Of a stretch of 19,552 nt of DNA, positions 7,762 to 14,960 are shown piece by piece. The position numbers and the translations under genes were made by a program. Origin of the DNA: Paludibacter sp. (GTDB lineage Bacteria > Bacteroidota > Bacteroidia > Bacteroidales > Paludibacteraceae). The stretch is taken from the NCBI GenBank assembly GCA_028748945.1, contig JAQTOL010000007.1, forward strand, positions 1-19,552, in the 5' to 3' direction. The first letter of the stretch is position 1; each line of letters begins with the position of its first letter. The notes under the pieces were generated by a model that was not told the origin of the DNA, made no database searches, and saw only the letters and a program-made list of their open reading frames with translations.

Positions 7762-8925
7762 TTACTTAATCAACTCTTTTGTAAGTATCCGCACCAACGA
7801 ATCCGTCATCACATAATCTTCATAACCAGGTTTTTCTACAAATTTAGCTTTAGCAAAAACATCTTCAATAATATCACTCATTTGTAAAAATCCAATTTTG
7901 TCTTTCAGAAATTCAGCCACCAGCACTTCGTTGGCCGCATTTAGTATACAAGGCATATTCCCGCCTTGTTCCATGGCATAATAGGCAAGCCCCAAATTTC
8001 TAAATCGTTCCAAATCGGGTTTTTCGAAAGTAAATTGCGAACAAAGATCAAAATCAAAACGTGGAAAATTTGATTTTATTCGGTCGGGATAAGTTAATGC
8101 ATATTGAATTGGCAATTTCATGTCGGGCATTCCCAGCTGTGCTTTTATGGAGCCATCATCAAACTGAACCATCGAATGAATAATGGATTGCGGGTGAATC
8201 ACCACCTGAATCTGTTCCGGAGAAACGCCAAAAAGCCATTTTGCCTCAATAATTTCAAATCCTTTATTTATCAAACTGGCCGAATCGACCGTTATTTTAG
8301 CGCCCATTTCCCAGTTCGGATGTTTCAATGCCTGGGCACTGGTTACATGTTCCAGTTCGTGTAACGATTTAGTGCGGAAAGGTCCACCTGAAGCCGTTAA
8401 TATTAATTTTTCAACAGGGTTATTTCCTTCACCAGCCAAACATTGAAATATAGCGGAGTGCTCCGAATCGACAGGTATAATTGCTGAATTAAACTGAGCG
8501 GCCAACTCACAAATTAATTCACCGGCAACCACCAAAGTTTCTTTATTGGCTAAAGCTATTTTTTTACCCGCTTTGATAGCATTCATCGTAGGTTTGAGTC
8601 CTGAATACCCAACCATAGCCGTTAAGACAATATCAATCGGGTGCATTTCGGCAACCTGCGCAATGGAATCATTTCCGGCAAAAACCTTTATTGGTAAATC
8701 GGACAGGGCTTCTTTAAGTTGGTTATAGTAGTTTTCGTTTCCAATCGCCACCATTTCAGGATTATATTTTCGGGCCTGTTCGATGAGTAAATCCACATTA
8801 TTGTTTGCAGTAAGCGCATAAACATCGAATAATGAACCGTTCGCAGCTATCACTTCCAAAGCCTGAGTTCCAATGGAACCGGTAGAACCTAAAATTGCTA
8901 TTTGTTTTCTGGGAGTGTTTTCCAT
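7762..8925 (-). CDS. dxr: 1-deoxy-D-xylulose 5-phosphate reductoisomerase
   Basis: Dxr (IspC) makes 2-C-methyl-D-erythritol 4-phosphate from DXP using NADPH, the first committed step of the MEP isoprenoid pathway, in the cytoplasm. The 387-residue protein has the NADPH-binding ILGSTGSIGTQALEV (residues 11-25), LANKETLVVAGE, the metal-binding PVDSEHSAIFQ (Asp153, Glu155), the TASGGPFR loop, and HPNWEMGAKITVDSASLINKG followed by Glu224 as the further metal and substrate ligands. All expected active-site residues that I can place are present. It lies 46 nt after the M23-like gene and abuts the methyltransferase gene, so it is in the middle of a likely operon. The start at 8925 gives a normal-length N-terminus. 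Confidence 0.97.
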   Translation of the reverse strand: MENTPRKQIAILGSTGSIGTQALEVIAANGSLFDVYALTANNNVDLLIEQARKYNPEMVAIGNENYYNQLKEALSDLPIKVFAGNDSIAQVAEMHPIDIVLTAMVGYSGLKPTMNAIKAGKKIALANKETLVVAGELICELAAQFNSAIIPVDSEHSAIFQCLAGEGNNPVEKLILTASGGPFRTKSLHELEHVTSAQALKHPNWEMGAKITVDSASLINKGFEIIEAKWLFGVSPEQIQVVIHPQSIIHSMVQFDDGSIKAQLGMPDMKLPIQYALTYPDRIKSNFPRFDFDLCSQFTFEKPDLERFRNLGLAYYAMEQGGNMPCILNAANEVLVAEFLKDKIGFLQMSDIIEDVFAKAKFVEKPGYEDYVMTDSLVRILTKELIK

Positions 8926-8971
8926 GTTTAATCTGACTTCTTTTCTTGCTCTTGTTTAATTTCCTCTTCTC

Positions 8972-9850
8972 TTAAAATATAATCACATCTTCCGGATTAA
9001 GAGCTTTCCCTTGTTTCCATAATTCAAAATAAAATTGATCACCCGTTTTTTTACCGGTCGCATCGCCTGTGATGGCAATGCTTTCACCCGCTTTAACGAC
9101 ATCACCCACCTTCTTCAACAAACGGGTATTATTTTTGTAAATTGAAAGATAATTATTCTCGTGTTGTACCTGTATGACCCAACCAAAATCAAAAGTAAAG
9201 GCTGCATAAACCACTGTACCCGCCAAAACACTCAGGACACTCTCATTGGGTGATGTAATGAAATAAGTACCGTACTGTTGTTCAGATAAATTAAATGATG
9301 ACGAAATTACACCACGTACAGGTCGAAAGAAAACATAGATGTTCTCGTTTGGTTTTTCATTCAAACTTCCCAGATTAAATTTCTCGTCATTCTCAAACTT
9401 ATCAACAAAATTATTTTCGGCTTTTGACTTTTCAATGAAAACACGCGCTTTCTCTTTTATTTCAGATGAATCCAATGACGCAACCGAGTCCGGTTTTATT
9501 TTACCATTGATAATTTCTTTTACAACTCCTAAATAACCTGCCTGTAAATTAACCTGTTGAACTAAAGAGTCAGCCCGCATGGATTCCTGAATAATTTCAG
9601 TACGATTCCCTGAATCTCCATACCCGGGTAAATACCGACTTATGGGTGTTGTGAAAATCAAAATTGTAAGAACAATAAATGTGATAATTACAAACGTTGA
9701 ACCAAGCATAAAAACACTAAAACGGGATAATCTGACATACCATGATTCTTCCAGCGTATTTTCATTGAGTATGGAAACACGATATTTGAATCGCATTTTT
9801 TGAATAAACGGAGTAATCTTATATGTTTTCTTTTTCGTTTTCTTTTTCAT
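8972..9850 (-). CDS. Membrane-anchored M23/LytM-like protein, apparently catalytically inactive
   Basis: The 292-residue product has a lysine-rich cytoplasmic start, one membrane helix at about residues 46-68, a helical linker, and a C-terminal LytM/M23-like domain (about residues 175-292). The domain keeps the fold pattern: RGVISSSFN, LSVLAGTVVYAAF, GWVIQVQHENNYLSIYK, VGDVVKAGESIAITG, FELWKQGKALNPEDVI. The zinc and catalytic motifs look lost. The HxGxD position reads QYGTY, the later HLHFEL reads QFYFEL, and the YaHL position reads YKNN. That suggests a LytM-like regulatory or structural role at the cell wall and not hydrolysis. I chose the ATG at 9850; a TTG at 9868 would add six residues (MFERAK). 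It starts the run leading into dxr and rseP. Confidence 0.88.
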   Translation of the reverse strand: MKKKTKKKTYKITPFIQKMRFKYRVSILNENTLEESWYVRLSRFSVFMLGSTFVIITFIVLTILIFTTPISRYLPGYGDSGNRTEIIQESMRADSLVQQVNLQAGYLGVVKEIINGKIKPDSVASLDSSEIKEKARVFIEKSKAENNFVDKFENDEKFNLGSLNEKPNENIYVFFRPVRGVISSSFNLSEQQYGTYFITSPNESVLSVLAGTVVYAAFTFDFGWVIQVQHENNYLSIYKNNTRLLKKVGDVVKAGESIAITGDATGKKTGDQFYFELWKQGKALNPEDVIIF

Positions 9851-9881
9851 TTTAGCTCTTTCAAACAAGTCGAATTGCGCA

Positions 9882-9912
9882 CAAAAGTAACGAAATTAGA
9901 GATATAAACAAA
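9882..9912 (-). promoter_or_regulatory. Predicted promoter of the M23-dxr-methyltransferase-rseP run
   Basis: On the minus strand TTTG (9909-9912), 19 nt of spacer, then TACTTTTG (9882-9889) fits the Bacteroidetes consensus TTTG-N19-21-TAnnTTTG completely. It lies about 32 nt upstream of the ATG at 9850. The short leader also favours that ATG over the TTG at 9868, which would leave only 13 nt after the box. Confidence 0.7.
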
Positions 9913-10080
9913 ATGTGCCAGAAATGAAACTTCTGGCTAATTTATGTTTATTTGCATAAAACGGATGGACTTACCTTTCCTTAACTAAACAGAGAGCAAA
10001 CCAACGTAAATAGGGATTTTTTTTGCATTGAATATTCATGATTTAATCCAATTTCCGTTTTAATAGTCGTATTTTCTTTT

Positions 10081-10088
10081 TACTTTTG
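10081..10088 (+). promoter_or_regulatory. Predicted -7 box for the phosphodiesterase gene
   Basis: TACTTTTG fits TAnnTTTG, 38 nt upstream of the ATG at 10127. The -33 position is T-rich (GTTTTAA) without a clear TTTG, so the match is partial. Confidence 0.5.
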
Positions 10089-10126
10089 TAAAATAAATCC
10101 TTAATTATTTATAATCATATTCAATC

Positions 10127-10639
10127 ATGAAACATATCGGAATACTATCAGATACTCACGGGCTGTTGGACGAACGCGTCTTTGAACATTTTGCCAATTG
10201 TGATGAGATTTGGCATGCTGGCGATTGGGGTTCGTTGGATGTTGTAAACCGGCTTCAGGCTTTTAAGCCTTTACGGGGAGTTTGGGGAAATATTGATGGT
10301 TATGAAATCCGTTCTCTTTTTCCACAACACAACCGATTTATGTGCGAAGATGTGAAAGTGTGGTTGACACATATCGGAGGTTATCCGGGAAAATACGATC
10401 CGTTAGTCAGACCTGCCATTTTTCAGCAACCGCCAAAATTGTTCGTTTGTGGTCATTCTCATATTTTAAAAGTTCAGTTCGATAAATCACTGGATTTATT
10501 GCATATAAACCCGGGTGCCGCAGGTAAATATGGTTTTCACAAAATACAGACCCTTGTTCGTTTCGAAATTGATGGAGATCAAATTCAAAATCTGGAAGTG
10601 ATAGAATTGAAACCAAAAGAAGTGGAAAGAAGTAATTGA
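10127..10639 (+). CDS. YfcE/MJ0936-type metallophosphoesterase
   Basis: This 170-residue cytoplasmic protein belongs to the small calcineurin-like phosphodiesterases related to E. coli YfcE. The metal-binding pattern is complete: SDTH (Asp9, His11), HAGDW (Asp33), GNID (Asn55), LTHIGG (His82) and CGHSH (His110, His112). Such enzymes hydrolyse phosphodiesters in vitro, with the physiological substrate usually unknown. It is transcribed away from the M23-dxr run, with a 257-nt divergent intergenic region holding promoters for both sides. The next gene downstream has its own consensus promoter, so this is probably a single-gene unit. Confidence 0.93.
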   Translation: MKHIGILSDTHGLLDERVFEHFANCDEIWHAGDWGSLDVVNRLQAFKPLRGVWGNIDGYEIRSLFPQHNRFMCEDVKVWLTHIGGYPGKYDPLVRPAIFQQPPKLFVCGHSHILKVQFDKSLDLLHINPGAAGKYGFHKIQTLVRFEIDGDQIQNLEVIELKPKEVERSN

Positions 10640-10717
10640 AAGTTGATGTGTGAAAATAAAAAATGAATTCAAATCTCTGGAAACAGAGTTATTTAAATAC
10701 AAAATATTGGCATTGTT

Positions 10718-10749
10718 TTTGATAAGTTTAACACAATAGTATAATTTTG
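10718..10749 (+). promoter_or_regulatory. Predicted promoter of the PEGA/SHOCT lipoprotein gene
   Basis: TTTG (10718-10721), 20 nt of spacer and TAATTTTG (10742-10749) match the full Bacteroidetes consensus. The -7 box is 53 nt upstream of the ATG at 10803. Confidence 0.7.
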
Positions 10750-10802
10750 AACATCCGTATATGTAAATAGTAATAATTATATTCATCCTCAAATTAATCA
10801 CA

Positions 10803-11354
10803 ATGAAAAAGTTTTTTTCATGGAAAATGTTTCCTGTTATTTTAGTCACTATTGTTTTTTTCACTGGTTGTGTTAGTTCAACATTGATTCAATCCTATCC
10901 CCCCGGAGCCAAAGTGTATATAAATGGTGCACCGGTGGGTGTTACGCCCTACTGGCATTCCGATTCAAAAATTACCGGAAGTATTACAAATGTAGATTTA
11001 GTTAAAGAAGGCTACGAGACATTATATACTTCCATTTCACGAACCGAACAGGTTAATGTTGGTGCCATAATAGGTGGCTTTTTCTGTTGGCCCGTTTTTT
11101 TATGGACCATGGAGTATAATCCGACACACAATTACGAATTGATTCCACTCAACACGGAACAAGAACAAATTCCGGAAGAAGTGTCAGCACCTAAAGTGAC
11201 TCAATCTCAGACTATACCAAAAGTGATACCTCAAACACAGACTGTTTCCACTAAAGCAGGAAGGTTGAAAGAATTGAAACAGATGTTGGATGATAATTTG
11301 ATCAATAAGGATGATTATGAGAAACAGAAACAACGCATTCTTAACGAGATCTAA
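10803..11354 (+). CDS. PEGA-domain lipoprotein with C-terminal SHOCT-like motif
   Basis: The 183-residue product begins with a lipoprotein signal peptide (FFTGC, Cys23). Residues about 28-75 form a PEGA domain: SYPPGAKVYINGAPVGVTPY, then a typical LVKEGYETLYTSIS strand. A hydrophobic stretch at about 87-103 (GAIIGGFFCWPVFLW) may touch or cross a membrane. After a proline/glutamine/threonine-rich linker (about 118-150), the C-terminal 30 residues (LKELKQMLDDNLINKDDYEK) match the short SHOCT motif, thought to support oligomerisation. PEGA domains occur in surface or envelope proteins, but the role here is unknown. It has its own promoter and shares a terminator with the convergent transporter gene. 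Confidence 0.85.
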   Translation: MKKFFSWKMFPVILVTIVFFTGCVSSTLIQSYPPGAKVYINGAPVGVTPYWHSDSKITGSITNVDLVKEGYETLYTSISRTEQVNVGAIIGGFFCWPVFLWTMEYNPTHNYELIPLNTEQEQIPEEVSAPKVTQSQTIPKVIPQTQTVSTKAGRLKELKQMLDDNLINKDDYEKQKQRILNEI

Positions 11355-11384
11355 AACAGTTTCCAGTATTAGGTTCATAACAAA

Positions 11385-11417
11385 AAGTCCCTTACCGATC
11401 AATTCAGCAAGGGACTT
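11385..11417. terminator. Bidirectional terminator between the PEGA lipoprotein and the POT transporter
   Basis: AAGTCCCTT (11385-11393) pairs perfectly with AAGGGACTT (11409-11417) across a 15-nt loop. It is followed by a T-rich stretch on the plus strand and, read on the minus strand, by TTTTG. The two flanking genes converge on it, with stops at 11354 and 11438. Confidence 0.7.
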
Positions 11418-11437
11418 CTTATTTTATAGCGTCACAA

Positions 11438-12985
11438 TTATTTCACACCATTCATAAGTATTTGTAACCTTTTAGATAATGCAAACAGAATTACAGCTGC
11501 AACACCGGCAATAATTACAAAGAGCATAAAGAAATCGTACAATGTAGCAATTTGAAATCCGAAAATGAATTTTGGTTTTCCAGCCTCCGGATACAAACCA
11601 CTTAACATCCCTGCAAATTTATTGGCTGTGGCCATTGACATGTACCAAACACCCATTAATAAGGATGCAAACCGTAAAGGAGCCAATTTATTCACCATTG
11701 ATAAACCGATAGGTGACAACATTAACTCTCCCATGGTATGAATAAAATACAAACCGGTTAGCCAAAGAATGCTTACTCTCACACCAGGAGCTACATCTTT
11801 AACTCCAAATGCAATAACCAGATAGCCCAAAGCCAGGAATAACAATCCCATTGCTTGCTTCACCGGTGACGAAGGATCCATATTTTTCTTACCAAGCCAT
11901 ATCCATAAATTTGAAAATAACAAACCCAGTAATACAATAAAAACCGGATTGAAAGACTGAAAGAAACTGGCAGGCATAGTCCAACCGAAAATCTCGCGAT
12001 TAGTTTGTTCATCTGCAAAATATGTGAGCGACGCACCTGCCTGTTCGAAAGCCGACCAAAAGAAAATTACGAAAAAAGCAATGATATAAATTACCCAGAT
12101 TCGTTCACGCTCAATTTTGGTAAGTGATCGATCGGAAATAACATATGCCGGAATAATGATACAGATGGAGAAAATGAGTGCTCCGATAATATCAAAATCA
12201 AATACAAAACGGAAGACACTAAATAAAGCCACACCGCCCAATGCCCAGGCTAGAAATTCAACCAGATTTTGTTTCGAACTTTTTTCAGGAGCAGCTTCCT
12301 TTTCCGATTTGTGAATCTCCATTTTTCCGGCGGCTTCAATACCCAATTGTTCACCATTAGGTCCGATCAGGAATTTGCTTTTCCAACCAACAAATAAAAT
12401 CAAACTAAGGAACATGCCGATAGCAGCAACTAAAAAACCATACTTAAAATCAGCAGGATTACCGGTATCACCAAAAAATCCGCAAAGTAGCGGGGCAATA
12501 AATGCACCTACATTGACTCCCATATAAAAAATTGTATAGGCTGAATCCAGTCGTTTATCACCAGGAACATATAAACTACCGACTATGGTTGTAATATTCG
12601 GTTTAAAAAATCCATTTCCAAAAATGAGTGCTGCTAATCCACTATACATAAGCCAACGAGAAATATCACCACTTTGGTAATATAACGCACTGCTAAACAT
12701 GAATAATTGTCCGAAGATCATCAGAATAGCACCCCATAGAATTGACTTTCTCACCCCCAAATAACGATCGGCTACATAACCGCCAATCAGTGGTGTGAGG
12801 TAAACCAAACCCGTGTAGTTCCCATAAATGGTTGAAGCTAATTCCTTGTCCATCAATAAGGCCTTAACAAGATACAGTATAAAAATAGCGCGCATGCCAT
12901 AATAGCTGAACCGCTCTGACATTGCTGTGGCAAAAACAAAGTAAAGTCCCTTCGGATGACTTTGTTTGATTTCGTTTTCTGACAT
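11438..12985 (-). CDS. POT/PTR2-family peptide transporter lacking the first Glu of ExxER
   Basis: This 515-residue, 12-14 helix major facilitator protein is a proton-coupled oligopeptide transporter by sequence. Helix 1 carries MSERFSYYGMRAIFILYL (residues 22-39), the POT signature region; the helix 2-3 loop has GGYVADRYLGVRKSI; helix 4 has FKPNITTIVGSLY (about 127-139), and FYMGVNVGAFIAPLLCG follows. In typical members the signature is E-x-x-E-R-F-x-Y-Y, with two glutamates and an arginine implicated in proton coupling. Here the first position is Ala21 (A-M-S-E-R), while Glu24 and Arg25 remain. That could alter coupling or substrate range. A charged loop near residues 210-240 (KMEIHKSEKEAAPEKSSKQN) separates the two six-helix halves. 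The transporter is expected in the inner membrane for di-/tripeptide uptake. Confidence 0.92.
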   Translation of the reverse strand: MSENEIKQSHPKGLYFVFATAMSERFSYYGMRAIFILYLVKALLMDKELASTIYGNYTGLVYLTPLIGGYVADRYLGVRKSILWGAILMIFGQLFMFSSALYYQSGDISRWLMYSGLAALIFGNGFFKPNITTIVGSLYVPGDKRLDSAYTIFYMGVNVGAFIAPLLCGFFGDTGNPADFKYGFLVAAIGMFLSLILFVGWKSKFLIGPNGEQLGIEAAGKMEIHKSEKEAAPEKSSKQNLVEFLAWALGGVALFSVFRFVFDFDIIGALIFSICIIIPAYVISDRSLTKIERERIWVIYIIAFFVIFFWSAFEQAGASLTYFADEQTNREIFGWTMPASFFQSFNPVFIVLLGLLFSNLWIWLGKKNMDPSSPVKQAMGLLFLALGYLVIAFGVKDVAPGVRVSILWLTGLYFIHTMGELMLSPIGLSMVNKLAPLRFASLLMGVWYMSMATANKFAGMLSGLYPEAGKPKFIFGFQIATLYDFFMLFVIIAGVAAVILFALSKRLQILMNGVK

Positions 12986-13045
12986 AAAAATAGATTTAAT
13001 GATCCGCGTATCTTAATTGAGACAAGGAAGGAGTTTTATATTATT

Positions 13046-13079
13046 AAACAAAAAGCTTGCAAATGTAAGCTTTTTGTTT
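13046..13079 (-). terminator. Hairpin downstream of folB
   Basis: AAACAAAAAGCTTGC (13046-13060) pairs with 13065-13079 around an AAAT loop, with one G-U pair near the loop (13 perfect outer pairs). The stem has a long T run on the minus strand, fitting termination of the xseA-folB transcript about 100 nt after the folB stop. The loop edge also contains a TAnnTTTG match on the minus strand (13060-13067) that could serve the POT gene; I do not trust that on its own. Confidence 0.55.
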
Positions 13080-13182
13080 GGGAAATAGGCTTAATTAAAA
13101 AGTAAAACTACATTATTAAACATATTTCCTGCAAAAAAGAATCAAACAAATACAGTTTGTTTCCAATAAAAGATGGTTGGCT

Positions 13183-13539
13183 TTATCTGGATTTGTAAAG
13201 TTCAATTGTTACTTTTTCAACTTTTCCTCCCAGCGGTGGATTCAGTTTTGAAAGTGTTACTTCCAGCGTTTCTATTTCGGGGAATTTATTGAAAACCGAG
13301 TCTAAAATACGTTGACCTATGTGCTCAATCAATTTTGATGAAATTATCATTTCATTTTTAACCACATTATACACCGATTGATAATTCAACGTGTCATGAA
13401 GATTATCTGTTCTTCCTGCAATTTCGGTATTTACATCCATACCAATAGAAACCAGAAATGTATTACCCAGTTGATTTTCGTGCTCCATTACCCCATGAAA
13501 GGCGTGGAACTCCATATTTTCGAGAATTATTTTGCTCAT
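13183..13539 (-). CDS. folB: Dihydroneopterin aldolase
   Basis: FolB converts 7,8-dihydroneopterin to 6-hydroxymethyl-dihydropterin plus glycolaldehyde in folate synthesis, in the cytoplasm. The 118-residue length is standard. Motifs seen are FHAFHGVMEHENQLG (the catalytic-site glutamate region near residue 20), TLNYQSVYNVVKNEM, KLIEHIGQRILDSV, and the C-terminal LSKLNPPLGG with the conserved lysine. It lies 106 nt after xseA on the same strand, with no clear promoter between, so cotranscription is plausible. No other folate gene is in the window. Confidence 0.95.
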   Translation of the reverse strand: MSKIILENMEFHAFHGVMEHENQLGNTFLVSIGMDVNTEIAGRTDNLHDTLNYQSVYNVVKNEMIISSKLIEHIGQRILDSVFNKFPEIETLEVTLSKLNPPLGGKVEKVTIELYKSR

Positions 13540-13645
13540 TGTAAATTCTATTTTAAGAACCCTTTTTGTAGAATTAAACTACAGACTTCTATTTCAAAAA
13601 CATAAAAAATTAAAATACCTGAGAATAAAGTACCTGTATTCCCCT

Positions 13646-14887
13646 TTAAGGGTTTGGGGTCATCACTTCACTCTCAAAATCACCATCAACAGCAAAAGTC
13701 CTGATTTTATCTCCTGATTTAACTTGTTTAACTGAAGTAATACGTAGCCCATTTCGTGTTGTGATGGTATATCCGTGTTTCAATAAAAAAGAGGGGGAAT
13801 GTGTTTCAATATTTTTTTCCAACAAAAGTAGTTTATTATTTTGTTTTAAAAGCTGCATTCGAATGCCGGTATGCAAACGGTTTTTTTGATTATTCAATAA
13901 ATGTGTTTTTTGAACAACCCAACTCCGCAAGGTTTGTTTTATTCGCATTTGAGTTTGAATTATAAACCGGGTTTGGGCTTCAATGCTGTTTTGAATCAGA
14001 TTTTGAATATTAGAAACAATTTCCAATAGATTATTTTCTGTTTCCTGCAAACTGGAAATCAAAAATTCTGCCACGGCAGTAGGGGTTTTTAAACTGGTGT
14101 GTGCCACCATATCCAAAATAGTGACATCACGTTGATGACCAATCCCTGCGATGATGGGTAACGGAAACTGGGCGCAATTTAAAGCTAGGTCATACGAATC
14201 AAAACAAGCCAAATCGGTGGTTGCACCTCCACCACGAATAATCACCACCACATCAAACAAATCGACTTTTTCATATATTTCCTCTAATGCTGCAATAATT
14301 GAACTTTCCGCTTGCTCGCCCTGCATAATCGCCGAAAAAAGCTTAATATAAAAGACAAAATGCGACGGATCGCTTTTCAATTGATCGTAAAAATCTCCAT
14401 AGCCGGCAGCCGTGGGAGATGAAATTATGGCAATTCGTTGAGGAAGTTCAGGCAAAGCCAATTGCTTATTCATATCCACAATACCATCTGCCTCCAATTG
14501 CCGGATTATTTTCAACCGACGTGCGGCCATTTCACCAATTGTAAATGTCGGATCAATATCGCGGATATTCAGACTAAAACCATACACTCCATGAAATTCT
14601 ACATTTACCGAAACCAACACATTCAAACCCGACCTGAATGATTGTCCGGTACTACTTTCAAAATAAGGTTTCAGCATTCGATAAGTATTTGCCCAGATAG
14701 TTGCTTTTGTCTTTGCTAAGATTGCATCCGAATTGCTGTCTTTTTCAATTAATTCCAAATAACAATGACCTCCTGGGTTTTCACGCAGTTCGCTTATCTC
14801 GGCACGAATCCACAGGGGCGTGTTATAAGTCAAACGAATGGTCTGCTGAATCTGATCGGTTAATTCGGAAAGAGAAATGGATGTCAT
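13646..14887 (-). CDS. xseA: Exodeoxyribonuclease VII large subunit
   Basis: XseA is the catalytic subunit of exonuclease VII, which degrades single-stranded DNA from both ends to oligonucleotides. The 413-residue product has the N-terminal OB fold (PLWIRAEISELRENPGGHCY, residues about 24-43), then the nuclease-domain motifs ISSPTAAGYGDF, VVIIRGGGATTDLACFDSY and IIAGIGHQRDVTILDMVAHTS, then a coiled-coil arm and a short C-terminal beta segment (LLKHGYTITT). It is slightly shorter than E. coli XseA (456). The usual small-subunit gene xseB is not directly downstream: only 106 nt separate it from folB. It follows the S8 protease gene by 73 nt. Confidence 0.96.
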   Translation of the reverse strand: MTSISLSELTDQIQQTIRLTYNTPLWIRAEISELRENPGGHCYLELIEKDSNSDAILAKTKATIWANTYRMLKPYFESSTGQSFRSGLNVLVSVNVEFHGVYGFSLNIRDIDPTFTIGEMAARRLKIIRQLEADGIVDMNKQLALPELPQRIAIISSPTAAGYGDFYDQLKSDPSHFVFYIKLFSAIMQGEQAESSIIAALEEIYEKVDLFDVVVIIRGGGATTDLACFDSYDLALNCAQFPLPIIAGIGHQRDVTILDMVAHTSLKTPTAVAEFLISSLQETENNLLEIVSNIQNLIQNSIEAQTRFIIQTQMRIKQTLRSWVVQKTHLLNNQKNRLHTGIRMQLLKQNNKLLLLEKNIETHSPSFLLKHGYTITTRNGLRITSVKQVKSGDKIRTFAVDGDFESEVMTPNP

Positions 14888-14960
14888 TATTTATTAAGTT
14901 TGATGATTGGGTAATTTAAAGTTCAGTCAATTTATCGGAACAACAGCATAATGATCTGAA

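Noticed and set aside
10496..10864. Minus-strand open frame of 122 codons across the phosphodiesterase/PEGA gap
   Set aside because: It is antisense to two real genes and to a consensus promoter; its sequence is low-complexity Ile/Asn/Phe/Tyr-rich.
13060..13067. TACATTTG on the minus strand as the promoter of the POT gene
   Set aside because: It lies in the loop and inner stem of the folB terminator hairpin and lacks a -33 box; the match could be chance.
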